DNA of 38,768 nt from Alteromonas sp. ASW11-130 (GCF_026183735.1 NZ_JAPFRE010000043.1:1-38768), one strand, 5' to 3'. Positions 9,357-18,661 are shown, counted from the first letter of the stretch. Notes: generated by a model not told the origin, from the sequence alone. Numbers and translations are program-made.

Positions 9357-9372
9357 TAAATCGAGATACATT

Positions 9373-9822
9373 ATGTTTTGCCCGTTTTGTTCTGCACAGG
9401 AAACCAAAGTAATTGATTCAAGGCTTGTGGCTGAAGGTCAGCAGGTGCGTCGTCGTCGCGAATGCCTCGAATGCCACGAACGGTTTACAACGTTTGAAAA
9501 TGCAGAGTTGGTTATGCCTAGAGTAATCAAACGCGATGGTTCAAGAGAGCCCTTCAATGAAGACAAGCTTCGTGCAGGATTACAACGAGCACTGGAAAAG
9601 CGCCCGGTGAGTACTGAAAGAGTCGAACAATGCATTTTATCGATAAAATCCCAGCTAAGGGCTACAGGGGAACGAGAAGTGTCGAGTCAATTTTTAGGTA
9701 ATCTCATCATGAACGCGTTAAGAGAACTGGACAAAGTAGCGTATGTTCGGTTTGCATCCGTTTATCGTTCTTTTGAAGATATTAAAGAGTTTGGTGAAGA
9801 AATAGCCAAACTTAACGATTAA
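9373..9822 (+). CDS. nrdR: Transcriptional repressor NrdR
   Basis: NrdR represses ribonucleotide reductase genes when dATP fills its ATP-cone, by binding NrdR boxes in their promoters. The 149-residue length equals the E. coli protein. A zinc ribbon at the N-terminus uses C3, C6, C31 and C34, followed by the conserved [17 protein letters not shown] stretch. An ATP-cone fills about residues 46-136 ([16 protein letters not shown] and later). [16 protein letters not shown] near the C-terminus is family-typical. It is the first gene of the riboflavin-nusB cluster; ribD starts four bases after its stop, so the two are probably co-transcribed. Confidence 0.98.
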   Translation: MFCPFCSAQETKVIDSRLVAEGQQVRRRRECLECHERFTTFENAELVMPRVIKRDGSREPFNEDKLRAGLQRALEKRPVSTERVEQCILSIKSQLRATGEREVSSQFLGNLIMNALRELDKVAYVRFASVYRSFEDIKEFGEEIAKLND

Positions 9823-9826
9823 TTCG

Positions 9827-10963
9827 ATGACCCTAGCTTCCAAACCTACCACCTCAAACGATTATCGATGGATGGGGGAGGCCATTAAACTGGCACGCAA
9901 AGGGAAATACACCACCACCCCAAACCCAAACGTGGGCTGTGTAATCGTCGACAGTAATCAAAACCTTGTTGGTAAAGGATATCATTTACAAGCTGGAACG
10001 TCTCACGCGGAAGTACACGCCCTAAGGCAAGCGGGCCAAAAGGCGTCAGGCGGGACTGCATATGTCACGTTAGAGCCTTGTAGCCATTTTGGCAGAACAC
10101 CGCCATGTGCTGATGCTTTAATAGATGCTGGGGTCAAACGAGTGGTTGTAGCGATGACCGATCCAAATCCGCAAGTAAGTGGGAAAGGGATAGCAAAAAT
10201 ACAACAAGCTGGTATTGAAGTGGTCGTTGGTGTTATGGCAGCTGAAGCTGCAAACCTAAATAGGGGCTTCATCAAACGAATGACCTATGGCAAGCCTTTT
10301 GTCACTTTAAAGCTAGCTATCAGTTTAGATGGTAAGATTGCGTTATCGAACGGTAAAAGCAAGTGGATAACTAGCCCCGAAGCACGAAGTGATGTTCACC
10401 GGCATCGAGCTGAAAGCTCTGCGATACTAACCGGCTCAGGTACAGCATTACACGACAATCCAAGTTTACTGGTTAGGCAAGATGAGGCAAATTTGACCGA
10501 TTACCCGCTACCAGAAGTTCGACAACCACTGCGTGTGGTGGTGGATTCAAAGGGGGGGCTCCCCGCTAACCTGCAGTTATTCAACGATGGACACGCCAGC
10601 CTGGTCGCTACGACGCACGTATATAAAGATTGTGACCATGCAGAGACTGTTGTCGTAACAGGAGAGAGGGGAAAAGTGTCATTGACTGCCCTAATGGACA
10701 TCCTGGGGCAACGCCAAATTAATGATGTTTGGGTGGAAGCTGGTCCAGGATTAGCGGGGGCGCTTCTTCAATCAGGTTTGGTTGATGAACTAATTGTCTA
10801 TCAGGCGCCAATTATTTTGGGAGACAAAGCCACTTCTATGCTAACCCTCCCTGACTTTAGTGAAATAGATCAGGCTTATTCACTTACTCTCAGACAATTA
10901 CGTCACGTTGGTGTAGACACTAAAATGACATTCAGCATAAATGCAAAACCTTTTTCAGAATAA
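9827..10963 (+). CDS. ribD: Bifunctional riboflavin deaminase/reductase RibD
   Basis: RibD catalyses the second and third steps of riboflavin synthesis from GTP: deamination of the diaminopyrimidine and NADPH-dependent reduction of its ribosyl side chain. The N-terminal zinc deaminase domain (about 12-150) has the HAE motif at 60-62 and PC(x8)C with C85 and C94. The C-terminal reductase domain starts near KPFVTLKLAISLDGKIA, and the WVEAGPGLAGALL stretch lies in its later part. The 378 residues are typical. The start is four bases after nrdR with little ribosome-binding sequence, which points to translational coupling. Confidence 0.97.
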   Translation: MTLASKPTTSNDYRWMGEAIKLARKGKYTTTPNPNVGCVIVDSNQNLVGKGYHLQAGTSHAEVHALRQAGQKASGGTAYVTLEPCSHFGRTPPCADALIDAGVKRVVVAMTDPNPQVSGKGIAKIQQAGIEVVVGVMAAEAANLNRGFIKRMTYGKPFVTLKLAISLDGKIALSNGKSKWITSPEARSDVHRHRAESSAILTGSGTALHDNPSLLVRQDEANLTDYPLPEVRQPLRVVVDSKGGLPANLQLFNDGHASLVATTHVYKDCDHAETVVVTGERGKVSLTALMDILGQRQINDVWVEAGPGLAGALLQSGLVDELIVYQAPIILGDKATSMLTLPDFSEIDQAYSLTLRQLRHVGVDTKMTFSINAKPFSE

Positions 10964-10978
10964 TAAAGCGTAGGTCTT

Positions 10979-11641
10979 ATGTTTACCGGAATCATTCAGG
11001 CACTTGGAACTATTAGTGCATTAGAAAACAAAGGTTCAGATATTCGCCTGACGGTGGAATCAACTGGGCTGAATATGGCGGATGTTAAATTAGGTGATAG
11101 TATTGCCACTAACGGTGTGTGTCTTACTGTAGTTGATTTTAGTGACACCTATTACCAGGCAGATGTTTCGGCAGAGACAATTAAACATACAGGCTTTACT
11201 ACCTATAAAGCGGGCACAAAAGTTAACCTGGAGTTGGCGATGCGTCCCATGGATCGATTTGGTGGGCACATTGTTTCGGGTCATGTAGATGGTGTGGGTA
11301 ACGTTACCAAAATTAATCAGCACAAAGATTACTTCGAAGTGTGGATAAAAGCACCTGACGAGTTGGCGAAGTACATTGCTCATAAAGGCAGTATTACTGT
11401 TGATGGTGTTAGCTTGACGGTTAATGAAGTCGATGGGGCGGAATTTATGCTGTGGATTATCCCCCATACGTTGAAAGAAACGGTAATAGGGCAATATAAG
11501 GTGGGTTCAAAAGTTAATCTGGAAGTGGATGTGGTAGCGCGGTATCTTGAGCGTCTATTACTTGGTGACAAAGCAGCCCAGCCAGCGACATCCGGCATTG
11601 ATATGGCTTTTTTAGCTCAACACGGTTTCCTTAAAAACTAG
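10979..11641 (+). CDS. ribE: Riboflavin synthase, alpha chain
   Basis: This enzyme dismutates two molecules of 6,7-dimethyl-8-ribityllumazine into riboflavin and the diaminopyrimidine that RibH reuses. The 220-residue protein consists of two lumazine-binding repeats, roughly 1-97 and 98-195, beginning MFTGIIQALG as is characteristic. GGHIVSGHVDGVG (95-107) marks the repeat junction. It follows ribD by 15 bases. The symbol ribE is used for riboflavin synthase here; E. coli literature calls the same gene ribC. Confidence 0.97.
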   Translation: MFTGIIQALGTISALENKGSDIRLTVESTGLNMADVKLGDSIATNGVCLTVVDFSDTYYQADVSAETIKHTGFTTYKAGTKVNLELAMRPMDRFGGHIVSGHVDGVGNVTKINQHKDYFEVWIKAPDELAKYIAHKGSITVDGVSLTVNEVDGAEFMLWIIPHTLKETVIGQYKVGSKVNLEVDVVARYLERLLLGDKAAQPATSGIDMAFLAQHGFLKN

Positions 11642-11660
11642 TTCCCTACACATTTAAAAG

Positions 11661-11688
11661 TAAAAAGTAAAAAGTAAAAAGTAAAAAG
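11661..11688 (+). repeat. Heptanucleotide tandem repeat (TAAAAAG)x4
   Basis: Four perfect head-to-tail copies of TAAAAAG, preceded by a degenerate TAAAAG, fill most of the 54-base gap between ribE and ribBX. The array ends seven bases before the ribBX ATG, where a ribosome-binding site would normally lie. Slippage would change the leader length but not the reading frame. Confidence 0.9.
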
Positions 11689-11695
11689 AAAACTT

Positions 11696-12796
11696 ATGGC
11701 TCTAAATACAACTGCAGAAATTATTGACGACATCAAACAGGGTAAAATGGTTATCCTCATGGACGACGAAGATCGCGAAAATGAAGGCGATCTTATTATG
11801 GCTGCTGAACATGTCAACCCAGAAGCAATCAATTTTATGGTAACGCACGCCCGAGGTTTAGTTTGTTTACCTATGACAACCGAACGTTGTAAGCGTCTTA
11901 AATTGCCTCTTATGGTAGATAAAAACGAAGCGCAATTTTCAACCAATTTTACGGTATCGATAGAAGCGGCCAGAGGGGTTTCTACAGGTATATCTGCTGC
12001 CGATCGTGCAACCACAATTTTAGCCGCCGTTCATCCAAGAGCAGAGTCCTCTGATATTGTGCAGCCTGGACATATTTTCCCTCTTATAGCGAAACCGGGT
12101 GGAGTCCTAAATAGAGCTGGTCATACAGAAGCCGGCGTGGACTTAGCTCGTCTGGCAGGATGTGAGCCTGCGGCTGTGATTGTTGAAATTCTTAACGATG
12201 ATGGCACCATGGCGCGTCGTCCAGAATTAGAAAAGTTTGCACAGAAACATAACTTAAAAATTGGCACCATTGCTGATTTAATTGAATATCGCAATCTGAA
12301 CGAGACCACGATTGAAAAAGTGGCGGAGTGTAAGTTACCTACCGCTTACGGTGAATTCGAACTGCATACTTTTAAAGATGTTATTGATAACCAGATACAC
12401 TTTGCTTTAAAAAAAGGGCCAATCAGCGAAGAAGAGCCTACACTGGTGAGAGTGCACTTACACAATACATTAAGCGACCTGTTAGGTTCCACTCGTGCTA
12501 TTAACCGCTCCATGACATTGCCTCAGGCAATGACCCGAATTGCCGAGGAAGGGGGAGTGCTGGTGGTGTTGGGTAAAGAAGAAAATCTTGAGAACCAGGT
12601 GCAACGTTTTGCGGCAGTTGACCGCGGCGAAGAGGATGCAGGGGCAGCATGGAAGGGCTCTTCACGTACGGTCGGTGTAGGGAGTCAGATTCTTGCTACA
12701 CTAGGAGTGAAGAAAATGCGCCTGCTGAGTAAGCCAATTAAGTATCACGCCCTGTCAGGTTTCGGCTTGGAAGTAACGGAATATATTCACGATTAA
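11696..12796 (+). CDS. ribBX: RibBX: DHBP synthase fused to degenerate GTP-cyclohydrolase II-like domain
   Basis: The N-terminal half (about 1-200) is 3,4-dihydroxy-2-butanone-4-phosphate synthase, which makes the four-carbon unit of riboflavin from ribulose 5-phosphate. [10 protein letters not shown] (23-32) and RAGHTEAG (140-147, H143) are its catalytic signatures. The C-terminal half aligns in length and position with GTP cyclohydrolase II (RibA). However, it lacks the three zinc-binding cysteines and the GS-RCDCGEQL region: where these should be it reads [14 protein letters not shown]. This is the RibBX variant known in proteobacteria such as Shewanella, whose second domain has no cyclohydrolase activity. 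A separate ribA must therefore lie elsewhere. Ribosome-binding sequence is poor; a heptamer repeat occupies the leader. Confidence 0.93.
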   Translation: MALNTTAEIIDDIKQGKMVILMDDEDRENEGDLIMAAEHVNPEAINFMVTHARGLVCLPMTTERCKRLKLPLMVDKNEAQFSTNFTVSIEAARGVSTGISAADRATTILAAVHPRAESSDIVQPGHIFPLIAKPGGVLNRAGHTEAGVDLARLAGCEPAAVIVEILNDDGTMARRPELEKFAQKHNLKIGTIADLIEYRNLNETTIEKVAECKLPTAYGEFELHTFKDVIDNQIHFALKKGPISEEEPTLVRVHLHNTLSDLLGSTRAINRSMTLPQAMTRIAEEGGVLVVLGKEENLENQVQRFAAVDRGEEDAGAAWKGSSRTVGVGSQILATLGVKKMRLLSKPIKYHALSGFGLEVTEYIHD

Positions 12797-12831
12797 AGAT
12801 GGCATCATTTCGTATCTCCGCCAATAAATTG

Positions 12832-12840
12832 TGCTATACT
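12832..12840 (+). promoter_or_regulatory. Extended -10 promoter of ribH
   Basis: TGC-TATACT is an extended -10 element about 30 bases upstream of the ribH ATG. It is followed at once by GCGCGCC, a GC-rich discriminator of the kind found at growth-rate and ppGpp/DksA-controlled promoters. No good -35 is visible. It would let ribH-nusB-thiL be transcribed independently of the upstream rib genes. Confidence 0.55.
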
Positions 12841-12869
12841 GCGCGCCGTTTTTTATAGGAAGTGACATC

Positions 12870-13343
12870 ATGCATGTAATCGAAGGCAATTTCAGAGCCA
12901 CGGGCAAAAAATTCGCAATCGTCGTATCTCGCTTTAACAGTTTTATCGTAGAAAGCTTATTGGAAGGTGCGCTGGATACGTTAGAAAGGCAAGGTGAAGT
13001 AGGTGATGACGATATCACCTTAGTCCGTGTTCCTGGCGCATACGAATTACCTGTCGCGGCTAAAAAATTAGCAGAAAAAGGTAACTTCGACGCGATTATC
13101 GCATTAGGTGCGGTCATCCGTGGTGGTACGCCACACTTTGATTTTGTTGCTGGTGAATGCAACAAAGGTTTGGCGCAGGTAGCGATGGATTCTGGTGTAC
13201 CAGTGGCGTTCGGTGTTATTACCACAGACTCAATCGAACAGGCTATCGAGCGTGCGGGCACAAAAGCAGGTAACAAAGGATCTGAAGCTGCGCTAAGTGC
13301 GCTTGAAATGGTTAATGTACTGGCTTCTTTAAACGATCTGTAA
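12870..13343 (+). CDS. ribH: 6,7-dimethyl-8-ribityllumazine synthase RibH
   Basis: RibH condenses the RibB product with 5-amino-6-ribitylaminouracil to form lumazine, the penultimate step of riboflavin synthesis. It normally forms large hollow capsids or smaller rings. The 157-residue product is of typical length. It has SRFN (20-23), VPGAYELP (54-61) and the catalytic histidine H89 in [11 protein letters not shown] start at 12870 because AGGAAG precedes it and the product aligns with E. coli. An upstream in-frame ATG at 12831 falls inside the promoter element. nusB follows after 11 bases. Confidence 0.97.
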   Translation: MHVIEGNFRATGKKFAIVVSRFNSFIVESLLEGALDTLERQGEVGDDDITLVRVPGAYELPVAAKKLAEKGNFDAIIALGAVIRGGTPHFDFVAGECNKGLAQVAMDSGVPVAFGVITTDSIEQAIERAGTKAGNKGSEAALSALEMVNVLASLNDL

Positions 13344-13354
13344 GGCGGATTTGA

Positions 13355-13777
13355 GTGAAAGTTTCTGCACGACATAAAGCCCGTGAAATTGCGCTACAAG
13401 GCGTCTATTCATGGCAAATGAGTAAAAATCCGGTTGAGCAGGTTGAGTTGGCGCTTGCTACCAGTAACGACATGCAAAAAGTTGATATGGCCTATTTTCA
13501 GGCGTTGCTGCGAGGCGTGATAGAGCGTGTCGATGATCTCGACCGTGCGATTCGCCCATATCTTGGCCGTTTACCTGAAGAGCTTGATCCGGTGGAAAAA
13601 GCGGTGCTTCGTTTAGCCACCTTTGAACTAGTTCACCGTGTTGACGTACCATATCGCGTAATTATTAATGAAGCGATAGAACTGGCCAAAGACTTTGGCG
13701 CAGAAGAAAGCCACAAGTTCATCAACGGCGCACTTGATAAAGCGGTTCGTAAACTGCGCGAGCATGAGCGCGACTGA
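13355..13777 (+). CDS. nusB: Transcription antitermination factor NusB
   Basis: NusB pairs with S10 (NusE) and binds boxA RNA to support antitermination and processing of rRNA transcripts; such a boxA is present at the right end of this window. The all-helical 140-residue protein starts with GTG after AAGGCGGA and reads MKVSARHKAREIALQGVYSW. It contains VEKAVLRLATFEL and the highly conserved AKDFGAEESHKFINGALDK near the C-terminus. Length and sequence match the family. It lies between ribH and thiL, its usual place in gammaproteobacteria. Confidence 0.97.
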   Translation: MKVSARHKAREIALQGVYSWQMSKNPVEQVELALATSNDMQKVDMAYFQALLRGVIERVDDLDRAIRPYLGRLPEELDPVEKAVLRLATFELVHRVDVPYRVIINEAIELAKDFGAEESHKFINGALDKAVRKLREHERD

Positions 13778-13795
13778 TCACAGTTATGCCTATGG

Positions 13796-13820
13796 GCGTA
13801 TTCTAACTTCAAAAATACGC
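13796..13820 (+). other. Small hairpin between nusB and thiL
   Basis: GCGTATT (13796-13802) and AATACGC (13814-13820) can pair across an 11-base loop. There is no T-run, so it is more likely an intra-operon processing or translation-affecting element than a terminator. Confidence 0.3.
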
Positions 13821-13831
13821 GGTAATTCGTT

Positions 13832-14797
13832 GTGAAAGAATTTGATTTAATTGGGCGCTATTTTGCTGATGGTGGACATCAGCGCAAGGACGTCGTTATC
13901 GGTATTGGTGATGATTGTGCCGTTACATCGTTGGCGCCTAACCAACAGCTTGCTGTTACCACGGACACCTTATTATCTGGTGTTCATTTTCTTGCTGATA
14001 CGCCGGCTCGTTCCGTAGCTTATAAAGCGGTGGCTGTTAACTTAAGTGACTTAGCTGCTATGGGTGCTGAGCCAGCGTGGATTTCACTCTCGCTTTCTTT
14101 GCCAGAATTTGATGATGCATGGCTTGAAGAATTCGCTGCTGGTTTATATGAGTTAATGCAATATTATTCTGTGCAGCTAATTGGTGGCGACACCGTTAAA
14201 GGGCCACTATCCCTGACTATTACAGCGCAAGGATTCATACCGCCTAATAATGCGCTAACTCGCAGTGGCGCAAAACCCGGAGATTGGATTTATGCTACTG
14301 GCTCACTAGGTGATGCTGGTGCAGGTCTAGATATTCTGCAGGGGAAACGAAAAGCGGATCGTACGCAACGTGAATTTTTGGTCAATAAACACTTATACCC
14401 GAACCCTAGAGTCGCGGCGGGCACAGCCCTTCGGCGCATAGCAAACGCATGCATTGATATTTCAGACGGCCTTATCTCTGATTTACAGCACATTTTACGC
14501 GCATCTAAATGTGGGGCCCTCTTACATGTGGATAAGCTACCGCTTTCTGAAGAATTAGTCTCTTGTGTGGGCCAGCACAAAGCTATTCAGTATGCCTTAA
14601 CGGCAGGCGATGACTACGAATTACTGTTTACAGTTAACGAGGAGCATAAGGGTATCCTGGAAACGTCACTTTCCAGTACAAATGTAAGAGCAACCTGCAT
14701 AGGACAGGTTACCGGGCAGGGCAGTAAGTTGGAGCTAAAACTTAATGATGCGCCTTATGCGGTACCTGAAAAAGAAGGGTATCAGCATGAATTTTGA
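13832..14797 (+). CDS. thiL: Thiamine-monophosphate kinase ThiL
   Basis: ThiL phosphorylates thiamine monophosphate to thiamine pyrophosphate with ATP, the final step of cofactor synthesis. Its product serves enzymes such as Dxs, encoded nearby. The 321-residue protein has VVIGIGDDCAV (21-31, metal-binding D27/D28), TTDTLLSGVHF, AVNLSDLAAMGA and IGGDT, all AIR-synthase-fold ATP/Mg sites typical of ThiL. It starts with GTG; the alignment with E. coli (EFDLIGRYF) supports this start. Its stop is close to the pgpA start, indicating one transcription unit. Confidence 0.96.
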   Translation: MKEFDLIGRYFADGGHQRKDVVIGIGDDCAVTSLAPNQQLAVTTDTLLSGVHFLADTPARSVAYKAVAVNLSDLAAMGAEPAWISLSLSLPEFDDAWLEEFAAGLYELMQYYSVQLIGGDTVKGPLSLTITAQGFIPPNNALTRSGAKPGDWIYATGSLGDAGAGLDILQGKRKADRTQREFLVNKHLYPNPRVAAGTALRRIANACIDISDGLISDLQHILRASKCGALLHVDKLPLSEELVSCVGQHKAIQYALTAGDDYELLFTVNEEHKGILETSLSSTNVRATCIGQVTGQGSKLELKLNDAPYAVPEKEGYQHEF

Positions 14798-14817
14798 TTT
14801 ACAGCACGCTAGGCTCA

Positions 14818-15309
14818 ATGTTACCTGAATATCGCCAACGCGTGTCAATGTTAAACCCAGTTCATTTCTGTGCGCTGGGGTTTGGCAGTGGCCTCATTCC
14901 CTTTATGCCAGGGACGTTTGGCTCGTTGGCAGCCATTCCACTTTTACTTCTTTGTATCCCGCTAGACATCTGGCAGTTTTCGGCGCTGGTATTTTTATTT
15001 AGTGTTATCGGAATTTATATTTGCGGAAAAACTGCTGTGGACATGCAAGTGCATGATCATGGCTCTATCGTCTGGGATGAAGTGGCTGGGATGTTTGTTA
15101 CTTTTTTATTTCTTCCGTTAACGCTACCAAATTTAATAGTCGGATTTATACTTTTCAGGTTTTTTGACATTATTAAACCCTGGCCAATCGGTATTATCGA
15201 TAAGCGCCTGCATGGAGGAACGGGAATAATGTTGGACGATCTGCTCGCTGGTTTAATGGCATGCGGTTGCCTGCATGTAATGAACTGGTTGTGGCCGATG
15301 ATGTTTTAA
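14818..15309 (+). CDS. pgpA: Phosphatidylglycerophosphatase A
   Basis: PgpA is an inner-membrane enzyme that dephosphorylates phosphatidylglycerophosphate to phosphatidylglycerol. Family motifs are GFGSGLIPFMPGTFGSLAAIP near the N-terminus, then VHDHGSIVWDE, FRFFDIIKPWPI and HGGTGIMLDDLLAG. Three to four hydrophobic helices are visible. I chose the ATG at 14818 (163 residues), with AGG upstream. An in-frame TTG at 14794 overlapping the thiL stop would give 171 residues, closer to the E. coli length, and cannot be excluded. It is the last gene of the nrdR-rib-nusB-thiL-pgpA run and faces dxs. Confidence 0.93.
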   Translation: MLPEYRQRVSMLNPVHFCALGFGSGLIPFMPGTFGSLAAIPLLLLCIPLDIWQFSALVFLFSVIGIYICGKTAVDMQVHDHGSIVWDEVAGMFVTFLFLPLTLPNLIVGFILFRFFDIIKPWPIGIIDKRLHGGTGIMLDDLLAGLMACGCLHVMNWLWPMMF

Positions 15310-15339
15310 TCGTTGCGTTAAATAGTTAACTGTCCTTAT

Positions 15340-15372
15340 TGAGCTTGATCGAGGCCGAATCAATCAAGCTCA
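15340..15372 (+). terminator. Terminator between pgpA and dxs
   Basis: TGAGCTTGAT (15340-15349) pairs perfectly with ATCAAGCTCA (15363-15372) across a 13-base loop, and GTTTTAAA follows on the plus strand. It lies between convergent genes and most likely ends the pgpA transcript. Confidence 0.6.
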
Positions 15373-15416
15373 GTTTTAAAGAAAGCTTACGTTCCAGTAT
15401 TACAATTAACTACCAT

Positions 15417-17291
15417 TTATTCTGGATTAGTACCAATCGCCTGTTTTACCTTGGTAATAATTCCTTTTGAGTCCAACCCAAGTTCTGCGTACATCTCTTG
15501 CTGAGTACCCTGCAATATAAAAGTATCGGGCAATCCAATGTGAAGCACTTTGGTAGCAAGTTGCTGTTGGTGAATGTACTCCGATACGGCGCTTCCCGCG
15601 CCACCCATGATACACCCATCTTCTAAAGTGACGATTAATTCATGGTGTTCACACGCTTTGGTCACTGCCTCTTTATCCAGAGGTTTAACAAAGCGCATAT
15701 CGATAAGGGTGGCATCTAATGCTTCAGCGGCTTGTTCGGCAAAAGGCAGAAGCGTACCAAAATTAAGTATTGCTACTTTATGCCCGCTACAAATTTGTTT
15801 TGACTTGCCGAGCGGGAGAGCGGCCATCTCTTTTTCAACAGCTACCTTTTTACCGGCACCTCGAGGATAGCGGACAGCTGCAGGCTTATCTGCTAAATGT
15901 CCTGTATAGAGCATTTGTCTACATTCGTTTTCATCACTTGGTGTCATTATGAGCATATTCGGAATGCAGCGTAGAAATGCTATATCAAACGCCCCCTGAT
16001 GAGTTGGCCCGTCAGCACCAACAATACCTGCGCGATCAATGGCAAACAAGACTGGTAAATTTTGTAAAGCGACATCGTGTATCAGCTGGTCATACGCTCT
16101 TTGCAGAAAGGTAGAGTAGATCGCAACCACTGCATGTTGACCCTCTCGAGCTAACCCGGCGGCAAAAGTAACCGAGTGCTGTTCGGCTATCGCTGCATCA
16201 AAATACTGATCGGGATAGCGTTGTGAAAACTCAACCATTCCGCTACCTTCTCGCATCGCGGGAGTGATAGCCATTAGTTTTGGATCCTGCGCTGCCATAT
16301 CGCACAACCAGTTACCAAATATTGCCGAAAAAGTGGGTGACGAAGCAACGGTTTTCGGTAATGCGTTGTCCGATGGATTAAACTTTGGAACAGCATGAAA
16401 CTTAATTGGGTCCTGTTCAGCCACCGGGTAACCTTTGCCTTTACGCGTGACCACATGCAGTAGTTGGGGACCTTTAAATTTACGCATATTACGTAATGTA
16501 TCCACCACTGCATTTACGTCATGGCCGTCAATTGGACCGATATAATTAAAGCCTAACTCTTCAAAAATAGTCCCAGGCACCACCATGCCTTTTAAATGTT
16601 CTTCAGCACGGCTCGCAAATTCTTTAATGGGCGGAACATTACTAAGTAATTTTTTACCCCCATCGCGGATTTTGTTAAAAACGTTGCCAGTTAATAACCG
16701 GGCAAGATGACTGTTTAGTGCGCCTACGTTTTCTGAAATAGACATTTCATTGTCGTTAAGCACCACTACCATGTCTTTCTTAATATCGCCAGCATGATTC
16801 ATGGCTTCAAAAGCCATACCTGCAGTCATTGCACCATCGCCGATAACTGCAACAATTTTGCGATCCTGCCCTTCTTTTTCAGCCGCCACCGCCATACCTA
16901 GCGCAGCGCTAATCGAAGTAGAAGAGTGGCCTACAGCAAAAGTATCGAATTCGCTTTCAGCTGGCCACGGGAAAGGGTGCAACCCGTTTTTCTGACGAAT
17001 AGTGGACATTCGGTCAGCACGTCCAGTAAGAATTTTGTGAGGGTAAGCTTGGTGGCCCACATCCCAAATTAACCGGTCAAAAGGCGTGTTATATACATAG
17101 TGAAGCGCAACGGTGAGTTCTACTGTGCCCAACCCGGAAGCAAAGTGTCCGCTGGTTTGACTCACAGAAGCCAGTAAATATTGGCGCAATTGATCGGCCA
17201 ATTCGGATAATTTATCCTGTGAAAGTTTTCTCAGTTCCGCTGGCGTTTGCGCAAGCGCGAGAAGAGGGTAGTGAGTCAAATCTAGCGTCAT
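15417..17291 (-). CDS. dxs: 1-deoxy-D-xylulose-5-phosphate synthase
   Basis: Dxs is the thiamine-pyrophosphate enzyme that condenses pyruvate and glyceraldehyde 3-phosphate, the first and rate-limiting step of the MEP isoprenoid pathway. The 624-residue product matches the family length. Visible motifs are H49 in [20 protein letters not shown], the TPP-binding [23 protein letters not shown], and in the pyrimidine domain [15 protein letters not shown] and [16 protein letters not shown] start at the ATG of MTLDLTHYP, which aligns with E. coli; the longer reading would need TTG inside ispA. It is the last gene of xseB-ispA-dxs, the same order as in E. coli. Confidence 0.97.
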   Translation of the reverse strand: MTLDLTHYPLLALAQTPAELRKLSQDKLSELADQLRQYLLASVSQTSGHFASGLGTVELTVALHYVYNTPFDRLIWDVGHQAYPHKILTGRADRMSTIRQKNGLHPFPWPAESEFDTFAVGHSSTSISAALGMAVAAEKEGQDRKIVAVIGDGAMTAGMAFEAMNHAGDIKKDMVVVLNDNEMSISENVGALNSHLARLLTGNVFNKIRDGGKKLLSNVPPIKEFASRAEEHLKGMVVPGTIFEELGFNYIGPIDGHDVNAVVDTLRNMRKFKGPQLLHVVTRKGKGYPVAEQDPIKFHAVPKFNPSDNALPKTVASSPTFSAIFGNWLCDMAAQDPKLMAITPAMREGSGMVEFSQRYPDQYFDAAIAEQHSVTFAAGLAREGQHAVVAIYSTFLQRAYDQLIHDVALQNLPVLFAIDRAGIVGADGPTHQGAFDIAFLRCIPNMLIMTPSDENECRQMLYTGHLADKPAAVRYPRGAGKKVAVEKEMAALPLGKSKQICSGHKVAILNFGTLLPFAEQAAEALDATLIDMRFVKPLDKEAVTKACEHHELIVTLEDGCIMGGAGSAVSEYIHQQQLATKVLHIGLPDTFILQGTQQEMYAELGLDSKGIITKVKQAIGTNPE

Positions 17292-17322
17292 GTAATCATT
17301 CTGTAGTTTTAATTTTAATTTT

Positions 17323-18213
17323 TTAGTGGTCTCGTTTGACCACAAAGTCGGTAAACGCGGTTAATGCTTCTGTATTGTATGGCAAACCCGTCAATGCTTG
17401 AAGTGCTTGTTTATGAAGTTTAGCTAATTCTTCTTTTGCAGAGTGTAGACCAAGCAAAGCAGGAAATGTATTTTTACCTAGCTCAAGGTCTGAACCTTGT
17501 GGTTTTCCAGTAATATCTGAGTGACCCTCGATATCGAGGATATCGTCTTGGATTTGAAAAATCAGCCCAATCAGCCTTGCATAATCAATCAGAGCGCCAG
17601 TTTGCTGCGGCGTTAAATTTGGAGCTAGCACCGTTACCATTTCAGCACACGCGCACAGTAATGCACCGGTTTTAAGCTGATGTAGCTGAGTGAGTTCGGT
17701 AAGCGTAATAGATTGCCCGGTTGTCTGAAGATCAATTGCCTGTCCGCCGCACATACCCAGATAGCCCGCCGCTTTGGCTAAAATAGAAACCAATGCAGCT
17801 CTACGAGCACCGCCATTTGTAGACATGGGATGATCAGCAAGTAAAGTAAACGCAAGAGATTGTAAGGCGTCTCCAGCAAGAATTGCAGTGGCTTCGTCAA
17901 AAGCTTTATGACAGGTGGGTTTGCCCCGTCTTAAATCATCGTCGTCCATAGCTGGTAAGTCATCGTGGACCAACGAATAAGCATGAATACATTCAATAGC
18001 CATACTAATGGTAAGTAAATCTGTATCCTCTACTGACACAGTTTCCCCAATTAAATATACCAATAGAGGGCGCGTACGCTTGCCACCGGACAGCAATGCA
18101 TACCGCATAGCAGACTTAAGTGTAGAGGAGTGATCGGGGAGGATATCAATGATATTGCTCAGTCCTTGATCCGTCTTATATCTGACTTGCGAGTGTAATT
18201 CTGAAAAATTCAT
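17323..18213 (-). CDS. ispA: Farnesyl diphosphate synthase (geranyltranstransferase) IspA
   Basis: IspA adds isopentenyl units to make geranyl and then farnesyl diphosphate, feeding undecaprenyl and quinone synthesis. The two aspartate-rich Mg-binding motifs are intact: [14 protein letters not shown] (from D84) and DDILD (223-227). [18 protein letters not shown] and MCGGQAIDL are also present. From the ATG chosen here it has 296 residues (E. coli 299). An in-frame GTG at 18246, two bases past the xseB stop, would add 11 residues and may be the true start. dxs begins 31 bases after its stop. Confidence 0.95.
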   Translation of the reverse strand: MNFSELHSQVRYKTDQGLSNIIDILPDHSSTLKSAMRYALLSGGKRTRPLLVYLIGETVSVEDTDLLTISMAIECIHAYSLVHDDLPAMDDDDLRRGKPTCHKAFDEATAILAGDALQSLAFTLLADHPMSTNGGARRAALVSILAKAAGYLGMCGGQAIDLQTTGQSITLTELTQLHQLKTGALLCACAEMVTVLAPNLTPQQTGALIDYARLIGLIFQIQDDILDIEGHSDITGKPQGSDLELGKNTFPALLGLHSAKEELAKLHKQALQALTGLPYNTEALTAFTDFVVKRDH

Positions 18214-18248
18214 AAAACTAGCTGGTACGTTTAAGGTAACTGACACTG

Positions 18249-18491
18249 CTATTGAGCATCATCAGGTGTGAAGTTTTTAAGGGTTTCTTCTTGTTGTTCG
18301 CTGAGTAAAATTTGCACTTTTTGCTCAGCTTCTTCCAAGGCTTTCTGACTTATTCGAGACAGTTTTATACCCTGTTCGAATTTTTCCAATGCCTCTTGTA
18401 AAGGCAACTCCCCAGATTCCATTTCATTTACAATGGAGTCGAGTTGAGCAAGCGTTTCTTCAAAGGAAGGTGAGTTTTTTTTCTCAGTCAC
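18249..18491 (-). CDS. xseB: Exodeoxyribonuclease VII small subunit
   Basis: XseB is the small helical subunit of exonuclease VII, which degrades single-stranded DNA together with XseA. The 80-residue protein has the family core PSFEETLAQLDSIVNEMESGE, followed by LPLQEALEKFEQGIKLSR and a C-terminal coiled-coil stretch of Glu/Gln. Length is typical. It is the first gene of xseB-ispA-dxs. The partner xseA is not in the window, which is usual. The 298-base gap to pomA must contain its promoter, though I found no clear boxes on this strand. Confidence 0.94.
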   Translation of the reverse strand: MTEKKNSPSFEETLAQLDSIVNEMESGELPLQEALEKFEQGIKLSRISQKALEEAEQKVQILLSEQQEETLKNFTPDDAQ

Positions 18492-18661
18492 TTTACGTAT
18501 GTCCGGATTTGATAGTATCGGGTTACGCGCACAATAAACGAGGGCTACCCATGGGTCAAATGGTTTGTCAGTAGTAAGGCTGCAACTGTTGATTTTGCAC
18601 GCTTAATATAGCGTATACGAAGAGCGGTTAACGAATTTTCCTCACAATTCATGAATTAGGT

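Noticed and set aside
9315..11000. An FMN riboswitch before the riboflavin genes
   Set aside because: I could not find the conserved RFN-element sequence blocks in any of the gaps between glyA and ribBX.
11638..12015. Minus-strand frame over the heptamer repeat and the start of ribBX
   Set aside because: Its apparent coding of phenylalanine-leucine repeats comes from the TAAAAAG array; the plus-strand gene is certain.
15574..15870. Plus-strand frames inside dxs
   Set aside because: Antisense to a fully conserved enzyme; no ribosome-binding site or domain.
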